Assembly: GCA_029990175.1 (NCBI GenBank)
Contig: JARKIP010000048.1
Span: forward strand, 25,506,001 to 25,570,000
DNA: 64,000 bases
Direction: 5' to 3'
Source of the DNA: Petunia secreta
Taxonomy: Eukaryota; Streptophyta; Magnoliopsida; Solanales; Solanaceae
In this document: piece by piece, positions 44,968 to 56,432 of the stretch
How the letters are laid out: every line of letters starts with the position of its first letter
How positions within the stretch are numbered: position 1 is the stretch's first letter
Translations under genes and position numbers: made by a program
The notes under the pieces: model-generated
Databases searched by the model: none
What the model was told of the DNA's origin: nothing
What the model saw: the letters and a program-made list of their open reading frames with translations, nothing else

Positions 44968-46776
44968 TGTTGACACCCAATTTTGTCCCGAATTTTTCAA
45001 ATTTAATAAATTATGGCAATATTTTATAATTGAGGATAATTTTGTAAATTAAATATAATTGGTTAATTCTGAGTAAAAGGGTCAAATTTTGCAATTCATA
45101 GTCTAATTTCTATCCTACCCGTGCAATCCGATTTTCTCATTTAAATCCTAAACTGATGTCAAAATTGCTCCTTTATTTAAATTCCAGCTTATTTACGCAA
45201 AGCCCTATACCCATATATAACCCTTAAACCCTAGCCCATTTCATTATGGATCATCTTCCTTAACATCAAAAACCCTACACACCTTCGAATTAGGTTCTAA
45301 CATTATGGTCCCCAAATCATACGTAGGGTTTTATTAACTGATATCCCATCATCAGTTAAATAGAGAGAACGGCTCACGTCTAGATTTGGAAGACCCAAAA
45401 CCAAAACAAAGAAGAAGAACCACATCAGTTGCTATGGATCCAGGTACGCTTCCGCTTTCAGTTTATAATTCTTGATGATTTGACATAGTAGATCCTGAGG
45501 TAGATGTAGTTTAATCTACAATTAATTCACTTAAGAAATCAGCCGCGGCACCTCAGACCAGCCGTGCCCTCACCCCTCTCGTCTTCTCCCACTCACAAAA
45601 ACCCCACGCACGCCACCAACACCTCCCCATCGCACTGTATCCATAACACACACACGCGCAAACTCAATACTATCGGGACAGGAGAGTTGCAGATCTGAAC
45701 TGAAAAGGGATTGGGGAGTGGTAGCGACGCTGCTAGCGTTGCTCCTCCTCTTCCCTCGATTTTTGCATCGTGTTTCTTTTGGTCACTGGGTTTCTGTTTT
45801 CCGTTCGCCGGAGATCCGCTCGGCGTTAGCTCGTGGCTTATGATTGGTTTATCCGCTGCTTTACATATATCACCTTTTGCTCTGATTTGTGATGGGTTAT
45901 TTGGATTATGCATTTGACCCATTTACTTTTGGATTATTTTGTTATGCCGCTCTTAACCCATTATAGGGGAACTCCCGTTCTCGTCTTTTCCTTCATTTCT
46001 TGGTGATTCCTGACTGATATTAAAAGGGAGTGGCGGGGTCGCAGCGACGCCGCTACGGTTTGGCAGTCGCTCCTCCACCTTTTCCGTTCGCTGGAGACGC
46101 TGCCTCGTGGTTTGTTAGTGTTTGCTTCGACTGAAAATTTGCTTTGGTGGTAGTTAGATCTTGAGGAAATTTAGCTGGTTTTTGTTGCCTCGTTTCATTT
46201 GTTTCTCAGTTACAAATTTCGGAATGGCAATTGAGGCTACTGTGTATTCGAGCTGATCGTTTGGATGTTTGACTGTTGATTAAATCATTTGCTGTGTGGT
46301 ATTGGGTTTTGCCGTGTTTGGACTTGTCGAAATTGGCTTGTTTCAATTGTGACTACTACTCATCGATATTGTGCTTCTGATGCTGGTTTGAACAAGTACT
46401 GTGTTAACATGGACAGGGCCTATGAAAAATATTTAATTTGAGGCTTTACGGACTGATTCGAACGGATACTACACCGTTTCGGCCGATGAAAATACCTATA
46501 CACGTATTGAGGCCTACATAAGGAATTGACGGACAATGAATTGACGGATTTTGAACACGATACTACACTTGAACCGTCCCATTCCCGTGTCCCTAAAGCA
46601 AAAGGCGATGATGAATGCATTTTAACGCTAAGCAAATTGAATAGAGTAGTGGGTTTGGTGCTTTGGCACGGCAACACGGCCCGGGCTCCGTGTTTGCAAC
46701 CGTACCAAATCCCGAGCCTCTATTCGACGCGCCATGCAAACCTGAGCCTAAATTTTGCAAAAAACAAACCCCTTAC

Positions 46777-46843
<67 letters not shown>

Positions 46844-47880
46844 TATTATTATTACTTTAGTATTGTTATTTTATTTTCATTAGTTATTACACTTTACTAT
46901 CGTGCTAATTCAATCTTATTTGTTTGTTTTGCGAGGTGTATTTTGGCATGAACACTTGGGTACGAGTTGGTTAAAACTCAATTGGGGATTGCTTGCATTG
47001 CATTGGAGCCGTTTGGGTTCAAGTCGGGGCTCGAGCTTTCAAAAAGTGAAGATTTGGAAAAATCCTAAAAATGCTTTGTTGAGCCATGTGATGTTTTAGG
47101 CTCATGGGCATAAATGTATAAAATTAAATAAATTCAAGGCTCCCGCGAGTTTGCCAATTTTCGGGTTCTTCTTCTAAACCCCCTCTTTTCCCATCCTTAG
47201 AAATTGCATGTCTTTAGGAATTCCCCGTAGATAATTAATTGTTATTGAATAATTTGTTTGATTGTTTATGAATGAATGATTAGTCAGTTATTGAGTTATT
47301 TTGTGAATATTTTATTTTTTTTAGAATTACCATTTTATTTATGAATTGTGAACCCTTTTAGTTAAATAGCGCGTGCAAGCCGAAAATGATTAAGCAAATA
47401 ACTTGGTTTTAAATTCAATAAATTGCAACTTCTTTCAATTAATTAGATTTTCTATGCTAGCAAAATTGTAACTCTTTTTCAAGTCTAAGTTCATTTAAAT
47501 CCATATTCCTTTAAAGCAATTTAATGTAACTTTGGAATTTCGGCATTAATTTTAAGACTTTTAGATTAATTTTTGAAAGTTTTCTTTATTTAAGTTATTT
47601 TGTGAAAACCGAAGGATTAACCACATTTTGTGGATTTTCGAAAGTGCTTTCAAATTGAAACCTTCTTTCGAAAATAATTGAACCTCTTACTTAGAATCTC
47701 TGAAAAGACCATTTTCCTTAAAACGGAGTGCTTGCACGCACTATTTAATTAATTGGTTCCTAATTCTCCTAAATTAGGTGGCGACTCCAAAGAAAGCCCT
47801 TTGGAGTCCCATATTGTTGAACATTATACCCGAAACCTATCTTTTCGTAAAGAAAGGGTAATATTTTTTGGGGTTCAACA
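44968..47880 (+). repeat. 5' LTR of element E
   Basis: 2913 bp. A TATA-like TATATAA lies at 45214-45220. Holds about 242 bp (about 45287-45528) missing from the 3' LTR, and a pure ATT microsatellite of about 22 units at 46778. Confidence 0.95.
46777..46843 (+). repeat. ATT microsatellite in 5' LTR of E
   Basis: About 22 ATT units. The 3' LTR copy (54739-54826) has 7 more units. Confidence 0.95.
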
Positions 47881-47883
47881 GCG

Positions 47884-47901
47884 TGGCGACTCCGCTGGGG
47901 A
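47884..47901 (+). other. Primer-binding site of element E (tRNA-Arg type)
   Basis: TGGCGACTCCGCTGGGGA, 3 nt after the 5' LTR; complementary to the 3' end of a plant tRNA-Arg as I recall it. Confidence 0.9.
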
Positions 47902-50364
47902 TACCTTAAGGTTCTAACCGCAAGGTTTTCACAAGATAACTCTTTATTTGTTTATTATTTGTAAAATAGCATGTTTAGTTAATTTAATTATTTGTAATTG
48001 TTTGTCACTGAAAGCATGTCACTACACTTTATTTGTGCACATATTAAACTGGCATTCCGTTCATATTTCCCCCACTCCTGGGAGCTTCTTCATGGTTACT
48101 TATACCCCCGAGATGTATGAATATACACCCGCAACTCACAAAAAACCCTTTAAGAAAGAGTGCGCGTACCTGCGGGGTGAGCGGATAGTTTTACTACCGC
48201 GTGACCGCTTGCCACTCAAAACAGCCTTGTGTCTAGTGAACCCACTCTAGAGTTTCCGTTAGGAACATGCATGCATATACACCTTAGTCTGGACCCGGTC
48301 CTTGATACCGTTTCCAAGAATTAAGAAACCGCCCTTTTGTCGACGGGTACTGAATCCCAACGACATTGCATATTATGTGATCGTGTGGATATTACAACGA
48401 ATCCCAAACCATTTGCCATGTCAAATTTGAGAAGCTGACAATTATGTCGATTTATTTTTTTCTCAGATGTTGTATTGACAAACGGCTTGTGTCGTTATAA
48501 TAACCACATGTGCGTGCAACTTGACAATTAGGCTTACCTCTGGCATAAAAGAGGCACCTTACAGGGTAGGACGCGTTTGCATATTTATTTACGCTCAACT
48601 ACTTGTGATTTTCACGTGTTAATTGCTTGCCTTGCTTCATTTGCTTAAAATGCGTTAAATACTAGGTGTTGCTTGCTTGTATGCAATCCTATAAATGATA
48701 TGCAAACTATCTTAGTTACCCTTTGAGAGGTTTCTGTTGTTTTGTTTATTTCTTTAGTAAATGTTGGATTTGTGAAGTGGCTGACCATTCACCACGCAAA
48801 GGTTTCGAGATATGATTGGTGGTAGACGCTCTAGCTCGTGAACGATGCAGTACCAGAAGTTAATGGCAGAACTTGGCGATTGAACTTAGTAGCATTATTT
48901 TCAATTTTAATTCAGATTGAGGCCATGAATTGCATTATACTTTAAAGCTTGTGTTAATATGAATCAACTCATTTTGAATTTATGAAAGTTGAAATAAAAT
49001 GCATCTCATTCTTATTATATTATTTACGCTTGCATTTGTTTCTGTTTCAAAATTAAAATTGATAAACCTGCCAAAACTTTGCTTGTGATGTATGGCAAAA
49101 CAACTGAACAATTTGAAAACGATGCACTGAAAGTTATTGTCTGCGCTCTTTGGATATTGCACTATCTGTTAGAACTTCAACTGGGGCAGCTTTATTTGTT
49201 GGTATATGGCGTTGAAGCAGTGATGCAGAACTACGCACGGTCTGATTCCCAAGGAGGGATACGTAGGCTCCCACATCGGGCTCGACCCTTTAGCATTTAA
49301 GTTTCCATTTTCACCTAAGAAGGACAACTGGGGCAATTTTTGCAAAACGAGTTGGAGATGCGAAAGATCGCAACTGGGGCAATTTTGCAAAATGAGTTAG
49401 GGATGCGCAAGATAATAACTGGGGCAGAATTTTGCAAGAAGCGGCGTTGGATGTTAAAGATGAGTTGGCAATAATTTTGAAATTGGTTAAGCAAGCGGTG
49501 CAAAGTCTAAGCCAAAGGACGTTCAGTTTGTTTTAAAATATGTTACAAGTTTAAGTCAAGGCAAAATTTTCAAAGTGCATCTTTGACTTCATTTGCATGC
49601 TTATTCACTCGCTATATTGCATTAAAATATTTTATCTTGCCTCTATTTTTCAAAATCTATGCTATTTGAGTTCATGAGCCAAGTTTCTGAATGCAATCCG
49701 CAAATCCAAGTCCAATGAAGATGAGGAAGCAGCAGAAGCAGCAAGATCAGGATGAAGTCTGCACAAATCAAATACTTCCCCTTTCCTCCCCAAAGCTAAC
49801 AATTTTCTTTGAGAGCAGGAACATGAAAGCTTGCAATGAAAGGATCATTCGCACTATGGATGAACAATTTATGGAACGCGCATTCAAAGTTGCCTTGCAG
49901 ATTGCGTCGCAATCCCATTTCATGACTTAAAGCATTATGCTTTGTCATGAGTTATTGCCGAACAGACGGCATTTCTACCTCTATGACTTTCATTCCTAAT
50001 AGGCGACTAAGCCGAGGCTTGTTTTGTGTTTTCAAAACTAAGCCAAATAGTATAATCCGTACAAGGCCATCCTTGCCGGATTGTCTCGCCAATTGATTTA
50101 TCAATGGCTATCGCACTGACTACATCTCTGCATTACTTTACTTTGCACTTACTTTGAATTATGTCTTCACACTTGCTTTAAAACTAATGCCTTGCTTTAC
50201 TCTTTCAGGTTGACCATCGGCTACGAGGACCCCCTTTGTTGGACTATCTCACCTATTGATTTGCCAAATGGCTCTCCCATTGCTCTACATTCCCGCGTTA
50301 CTTTGCTTTGCATTTGCTTTGAATTATGCCTTCGCACTTGCTTTGAAATTAATGACTTGCTTTA
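47902..50364 (+). other. Element E leader and deletion junction
   Basis: 47902 to about 48740 resembles the leader of B (GAAAGCATGTCACTAC, AGGCACCTTACAGGGTAGGA). Near 48810-48880 gag-pol is missing. From about 49090 the sequence matches the post-pol part of B (AACTGAACAATTTGA and TTAGAACTTCAACTGGGGCA). ACTGGGGCA motifs recur near 49181, 49326, 49372 and 49419. No gene is supported. Confidence 0.75.
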
Positions 50365-50378
50365 CTTTCAGTTTAACA

Positions 50379-51190
50379 GGTCAGCCCTGAGACCCTCCTT
50401 GCTTTGTGCCGGACCGGATCACCAGCTGATTTGTAGACGATCAATTCCAAGACCCTCCTTGTTGCGTGCCCGACCGGCTTGCCAGTTGATTCGTCAAGAT
50501 GTTCAAATTGCCTTGCACTTGCTTTCAATTATGCCTTTGCACTTGCTTTCAATTATGCCTTTGCACTTGCTTTATATTATGACTTGCTTTACTTTCAGTT
50601 TAACAGGTCAGCCCTGAGACCCTCCTTGCTTTGTGCCGGACCGGATCACCAGCTGATTTGTAGACGATCAATTCCAAGACCCTCCTTGCTGCGTGCCCGA
50701 CCGGCTTGCCAGTTGATTCGTCAAGATGTTCAAATTGCCTTGCACTTGCTTTCAATTATGCCTTTGCACTTGCTTTCAATTATGCCTTTGCACTTGCTTT
50801 ATATTATGACTTGCTTTACTTTCAGTTTAACAGGTCAGCCCTGAGACCCTCCTTGCTTTGTGCCGGACCGGATCACCAGCTGATTTGTAGACGATCAATT
50901 CCAAGACCCTCCTTGCTGCGTGCCCGACCGGCTTGCCAGTTGATTCGTCAAGATGTTCAAATTGCCTTGCACTTGCTTTCAATTATGCCTTTGCACTTGC
51001 TTTCAATTATGCCTTTGCACTTGCTTTATATTATGACTTGCTTTACTTTTAGTATAACAGGTCAGCCCTGAGACCCTCCTTGCTTTGTGCCGGACCGGAT
51101 CACCAGCTGATTTGTAGACAATCAATTCCAAGACCCTCCTTGCTGCGTGCCCGACCGGCTTACCAGTTGATTTGTCAAGATTGTTGAAAA
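50379..51190 (+). repeat. 227-bp tandem array, about 3.6 copies
   Basis: Unit starts (GGTCAGCCCTGAGACC) lie at 50379, 50606, 50833 and 51060, exactly 227 bp apart. Copies are nearly identical. Each unit holds two internal 24-bp repeats of the type TTTGCACTTGCTTTCAATTA. Element B has a two-copy, 211-bp version at 26258 and 26469. Confidence 0.95.
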
Positions 51191-51285
51191 TGCCTTGCAC
51201 TATGCCTTCGCATTTGCTTTATTGCTTCGCCAGTGGATGGGAAGACAATTTATCAAAGATACTGCAGCTTGCACTTACAAATTAT

Positions 51286-51930
51286 GAAGCCTACCATAAG
51301 CAATTGGAGGCCTTATTTTGAAGCCTATCATAAGCAATTGATGGCTCTTTTATTATTGATCCTACCGTAAGCAATCGGGGGGGTCTTATTATCAAGTCTA
51401 TCGTGAGCACGCGAAGACTTCATTAGCATTTGAAGCCTACCATAAGCAATTGGAGGCCTTATTCTGAAGCCTATCATAAGCAATTGAAGGCTCATTTATT
51501 ATTGATCCTACCGTAAGCAATCGAGGGTCTTATTATCAAATCTATCGTGAGCACGCGAAGACTTCATTAGCATTTGAAGCCTACCATAAGCAATTGGAGG
51601 CCTTATTCTGAAGCCTATCATAAGCAATTGAAGGCTCATTTATTATTGATCCTACCGTAAGCAATCGAGGGTCTTATTATCAAGTCTATCGTGAGCACGC
51701 GAAGACTTCATTAGCATTTGAAGCCTACCATAAGCAATTGGAGGCCTTATTCTGAAGCCTATCATAAGCAATTGAAGGCTCTTTTATTATTGATCCTACC
51801 GTAAGCAATCGGGGGTTTTATTATCAAGTCTATCGTGAGCAAGCGAAGACATCGTTATCATTTGAAGCCTACCATAAGCAATTGGAGGCATTATTCTGAA
51901 GTCTATCATAGGCAATTGAAGGCTCTTTTG
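51286..51930 (+). repeat. 144-bp higher-order tandem array, about 4.5 copies
   Basis: Unit starts GAAGCCTACCATAAGC occur at 51286, 51432, 51576, 51720 and 51864. Each 144-bp unit consists of four related subunits of 34-38 bp sharing the core CTA(C/T)C(A/G)T(A/G)AGCA. Three whole units are almost identical. No similar array is present in B. Confidence 0.95.
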
Positions 51931-52232
51931 TTATGGTCCCTACCATCAACCATCAGTTTCTCAAAGATCATTCGCCTTGTCGCATATGCAGCACAAATCC
52001 ATTTCTTCCTTCTTTTTTTCATTATAGCTTTTGCTTTATTATTCACTCGTTTTCTAACGCGTTCACTTTAAACTTGCAGAAATTGAACATCGGATTCAAT
52101 AAGAACTGAAGGCATTCAACGCTTTGCAACACTATTAATTCAAGAAACAGGACCCGTCTTTGCTTATTTGTTTTGCATTATCTTGCCTTAATTAATCCAA
52201 TTTGCAACTTTATTTTGCAGGCTGCTATCAAA

Positions 52233-52319
52233 TTTAGGCTCGTTCACCTTATAATCGAACGTTTAGGCTCATTCGCCTTATAATTGAATGTTTGGGCTCG
52301 TTCGCCTTATAAAGGAACG
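52233..52319 (+). repeat. Three tandem 29-bp repeats
   Basis: Units at 52233, 52262 and 52291 follow the pattern TTTAGGCTCGTTCRCCTTAT with variable ends. Moderately diverged. Confidence 0.9.
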
Positions 52320-53155
52320 TTATGTTACATGCGTAGGATATAAATTAGCCAAGTAGACTTGAGATATCATGTCTCGTTAGTCGACTTATTTTATGAAAGC
52401 CTTGCATTTGACAATTCGTTCTTGCTTTACTTATCATCTTGCTTTACTATTTCAGAATAAGGATCAGCTTAGAGGTTCTCCGGGTGGAGTATCTTGGCAG
52501 TTGATCGAAGGAAGAACTTTGATGATATCACCACCCGTATTTACAATTTTTGTTATCACTTTATCTATTTCTTATTCCAATTATTATAATTTATTAGCAG
52601 TTGCGCGCTTACCGTTTGTGGAGATTATTACAGGATTTTTGGCAGCACCGCAGCAGCATTTGGAGCATGGAGCTTTTCTTAGCAATGAACCGGGGCTATC
52701 GTTGATATGACCTAGGCTCGTCAACGAAGACCTGAAGAATCGCACCCGCATAAGTCATCAACCCGGGAGGTAAGTCTCTTGTTAACTTTAGAGTCTGAGG
52801 TTTGAGATTGAAGACAAGATGGCTCGGTTATCGAGGTGCAGTGGAAGCTATGTCCGTGTAAACCCCTCTTTATGGGTGTGTCGTCGACCACATCTTTATA
52901 ACTTGGGTGATTACAAGCCTCTTTTCCCGCGCTTGAGTGGTCGTTACTATCTCGTCTTTGATCTTCAAAACGCGTCGAACTACATATGGCCTGATTCTCT
53001 TTCAGCCCGAGATATGTAGGCAACTCGGAAACCGAAGTTCGGCCATGTCCATAAGCCTCGCATTTTGATCCTAGGAATCCGAGTCTTGGCTTTACCGTGA
53101 CAAAATTGGCTTTCACGTCAACTTTCTTTACCCTGAAAACTCTTTCATCCTTTTC
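52320..53155 (+). other. Element E 3' end before the polypurine tract
   Basis: Non-coding, similar to 26640-27194 of element B (for example TTTATTAGCAGTTGC, CTTTCAGCCCGAGATATGTA). Contains AACCGGGGCTATCG at 52689. Confidence 0.7.
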
Positions 53156-53171
53156 GGGTAAAGAGGGGCAG
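53156..53171 (+). other. Polypurine tract of element E
   Basis: GGGTAAAGAGGGGCAG, one base before the 3' LTR, identical to the tract in element B. Confidence 0.85.
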
Positions 53172-53172
53172 C

Positions 53173-54739
53173 TGTTGACACCCAATTTTGTCCCGAATTT
53201 TTCAAATTTAATAAATTATGGCAATATTTTATAATTGAGGATAATTTTGTAAATTAAATATAATTGGTTAATTCTGAGTAAAAGGGTCAAATTTTGCAAT
53301 TCATAGTCTAATTTCTATCCTACCCGTGCAATCCGATTTTCTCATTTAAATCCTAAACTGAGGTCAAAATTGCTCCTTTATTTAAATTCCAGCTTATTTA
53401 CGCAAAGCCCTATACCCATATATAACCCTTAAACCCTAGCCCATTTCATTATGGATCATCTTCCTTAACATCAAAAACCCTACACACCTTCACTTAAGAA
53501 ATCAGCCGCGGCACCTCAGACCAGCCGTGCCCTCACCCCTCTCGTCTTCTCCCACTCACAAAAACCCCACGCACGCCACCAATACCTCCCCATCGCACTG
53601 TATCCATAACACACACACGCGCAAACTCAATACTATCGGGACAGGAGAGTTGCAGATCTGAACTGAAAAGGGATTGGGGAGTGGTAGCGACGCTGCTAGC
53701 GTTGCTCCTCCTCTTCCCTCGATTTTTGCATCGTGTTTCTTTTGGTCACTGGGTTTCTGTTTTCCGTTCGCCGGAGATCCGCTCGGCGTTAGCTCGTGGC
53801 TTATGATTGGTTTATCCGCTGCTTTACATATATCACCTTTTGCTCTGATTTGTGATGGGTTATTTGGATTATGCATTTGACCCATTTACTTTTGGATTAT
53901 TTTGTTATGCCGCTCTTAACCCATTATAGGGGAACTCCCGTTCTCGTCTTTTCCTTCATTTCTTGGTGATTCCTGACTGATATTAAAAGGGAGTGGCGGG
54001 GTCGCAGCGACGCCGCTACGGTTTGGCAGTCGCTCCTCCACCTTTTCCGTTCGCTGGAGACGCTGCCTCGTGGTTTGTTAGTGTTTGCTTCGACTGAAAA
54101 TTTTCTTTGGTGGTAGTTAGATCTTGAGGAAATTTGGCTGGTTTTTGTTGCCTCGTTTCATTTGTTTCTCAGTTACAAATTTCGGAATGGCAATTGAGGC
54201 TACTGTGTATTCGAGCTGATCGTTTGGATGTTTGACTGTTGATTAAATCATTTGCTGTGTGGTATTGGGTTTTGCCGTGTTTGGACTTGTCGAAATTGGC
54301 TTGTTTCAATTGTGACTACTACTCATCGATATTGTGCTTCTGATGCTGGTTTGAACAAGTACTGTGTTAACATGGACAGGGCCTATGAAAAATATTTAAT
54401 TTGAGGCTTTACGGACTGATTCGAACGGATACTACACCGTTTCGGCCGATGAAAATACCTATACACGTATTGAGGCCTACATAAGGAATTGACGGACAAT
54501 GAATTGACGGATTTTGAACACGATACTACACTTGAACCGTCCCATTCCCGTGTCCCTAAAGCAAAAGGCGATGATGAATGCATTTTAACGCTAAGCAAAT
54601 TGAATAGAGTAGTGGGTTTGGTGCTTTGGCACGGCAACACGGCCCGGGCTCCGTGTTTGCAACCGTACCAAATCCCGAGCCTCTATTCGACGCGCCATGC
54701 AAACCTGAGCCTAAATTTTGCAAAAAACAAACCCCTTAC

Positions 54740-54827
<88 letters not shown>

Positions 54828-55864
54828 TATTATTATTACTTTAGTATTGTTATTTTATTTTCATTAGTTATTACACTTTACTATCGTGCTAATTCAATCT
54901 TATTTGTTTGTTTTGCGAGGTGTATTTTGGCATGAACACTTGGGTACGAGTTGGTTAAAACTCAATTGGGGATTGCTTGCATTGCATTGGAGCCGTTTGG
55001 GTTCAAGTCGGGGCTCGAGCTTTCAAAAAGCGAAGATTTGGAAAAATCCTAAAAATGCTTTGTTGAGCCATGTGATGTTTTAGGCTCATGGGCATAAATG
55101 TATAAAATTAAATAAATTCAAGGCTCCCGCGAGTTTGCCAATTTTCGGGTTCTTCTTCTAAACCCCCTCTTTTCCCATCCTTAGAAATTGCATGTCTTTA
55201 GGAATTCCCCCTAGATAATTAATTGTTATTGAATAATTTGTTTGATTGTTTATGAATGAATGATTAGTCAGTTATTGAGTTATTTTGCGAATATTTTATT
55301 CTTTTTAGAATTGCCATTTTATTTATGAATTGTGAACCCTTTTAGTTAAATAGCGCGTGCAAGCCGAAAATGATTAAGCAAATAACTTGGTTTTAAATTC
55401 AATAAATTGCAACTTCTTTCAATTAATTAGATTTTCTATGCTAGCAAAATTGTAACTCTTTTTCAAGTCTAAGTTTATTTAAATCCATATTCCTTTAAAG
55501 CAATTTAATGTAACTTTGGAATTTCGGCATTAATTTTAAGACTTTTAGATTAATTTTTGAAAGTTTCCTTTATTTAAGTTATTTTGTGAAAACCGAAGGA
55601 TTAACCACATTTTGTGGATTTTCGAAAGTGCTTTCAAATTGAAACCTTCTTTCGAAAATAATTGAACCTCTTACTTAGAATCTCTGAAAAGACCATTTTC
55701 CTTAAAACGGAGTGCTTGCACGCACTATTTAATTAATTGGTTCCTAATTCTCCTAAATTAGGTGGCGACTCCAAAGAAAGCCCTTTGGAGTCCCATATTG
55801 TTGAACATTATACCCGAAACCTATCTTTTCGTAAAGAAAGGGTAATATTTTTTGGGGTTCAACA
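53173..55864 (+). repeat. 3' LTR of element E
   Basis: 2692 bp, nearly identical to 44968-47880 except for the 242-bp deletion (junction near 53492) and a longer ATT microsatellite at 54739-54826. TATATAA at 53419-53425. Followed by CCTGT. Confidence 0.95.
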
Positions 55865-55869
55865 CCTGT

Positions 55870-56345
55870 CATCGACTGATTCGTATTATTTTGCATACCT
55901 AACGTTGTCATCGTAATTCTGCTGAAGCATTCTCCATCGAATTTTATTCAATCATTCATCTGATATTAAGCAAATCTAATATCTAGATCGTATTCGGTGA
56001 AACAATCGTTACTTATTTTGTTCGTAAATTGCTTGCTCAAAATCATATAGAATCGATCCCTTGTGGTTGTTTAGTCGTATCATCATACCTGTGAATTCTT
56101 TATCTTCATTTATTCGATCATATTTGTCCTCGAATCAAATTTTCTATATTGTGTCATCGAACTTGCTATTATCTGTTCTGTCGAATTTGTCGTTTACATT
56201 GTTTTCGAAATAATATTTGATAAATCGGTCACTTGTCAACGTAAACTGCTTATCAACTGGTCAAATTAAGATATAAACAGTTGCATAAGACTTAACTAAA
56301 TACAAATTTAATTGTAATACCTGAAATACGTTTTTAGAAAATACA
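55870..56345 (+). repeat. 5' LTR of element D, right part
   Basis: 476 bp between E and the primer site, ending AAATACA. AT-rich, no other feature. Confidence 0.8.
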
Positions 56346-56348
56346 ATT

Positions 56349-56366
56349 TGGCGCCCACCGTGGGGT
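56349..56366 (+). other. Primer-binding site of element D (tRNA-Lys type)
   Basis: TGGCGCCCACCGTGGGGT, matching the complement of the plant tRNA-Lys 3' end except at the last base. Three primer types thus occur among the Tat-type elements of this window. Confidence 0.85.
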
Positions 56367-56432
56367 CTAGGCAATCGATTTGTTCCGAGATTTGACCGTT
56401 GATACTACTTACGTTTGTCTTCTTGTTTTGCA

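Larger units (their letters stand above)
44968..55864 (+). mobile_element. Element E: young Ogre-like non-autonomous LTR element without gag-pol
   Basis: LTRs start TGTTGACACCC and end GTTCAACA, with perfect target duplicates CCTGT (44963-44967, 55865-55869). The tRNA-Arg primer site and polypurine tract are shared with element B. No gag or pol is recognised in the 5.3-kb interior. The leader (to about 48810) passes almost directly into the 3' region, which aligns with that of B. Excluding one deletion and a microsatellite, I counted only about a dozen differences between LTRs of 2.7 kb. Confidence 0.94.

Noticed and set aside
45593..45922. Identical 109-codon minus-strand frame in both LTRs of E (also 53556-53885).
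   Set aside because: Its duplication follows from being in the LTR pair. No recognised domain and no promoter or codon evidence.
46526..46951. Open frames with long Ile or Tyr runs (also 54489-54935).
   Set aside because: They read through the ATT microsatellite in the LTRs of E; the runs are repeat artefacts.
50192..51071. Three overlapping frames of 121-141 codons with nearly identical proteins.
   Set aside because: They are translations of the 227-bp tandem array; the frame stays open only because the unit is repeated.
50379..51930. Possible CRISPR array because of regular repeats.
   Set aside because: The units are contiguous, with no unique spacers, and the genome is a plant; these are satellite-like tandem repeats.
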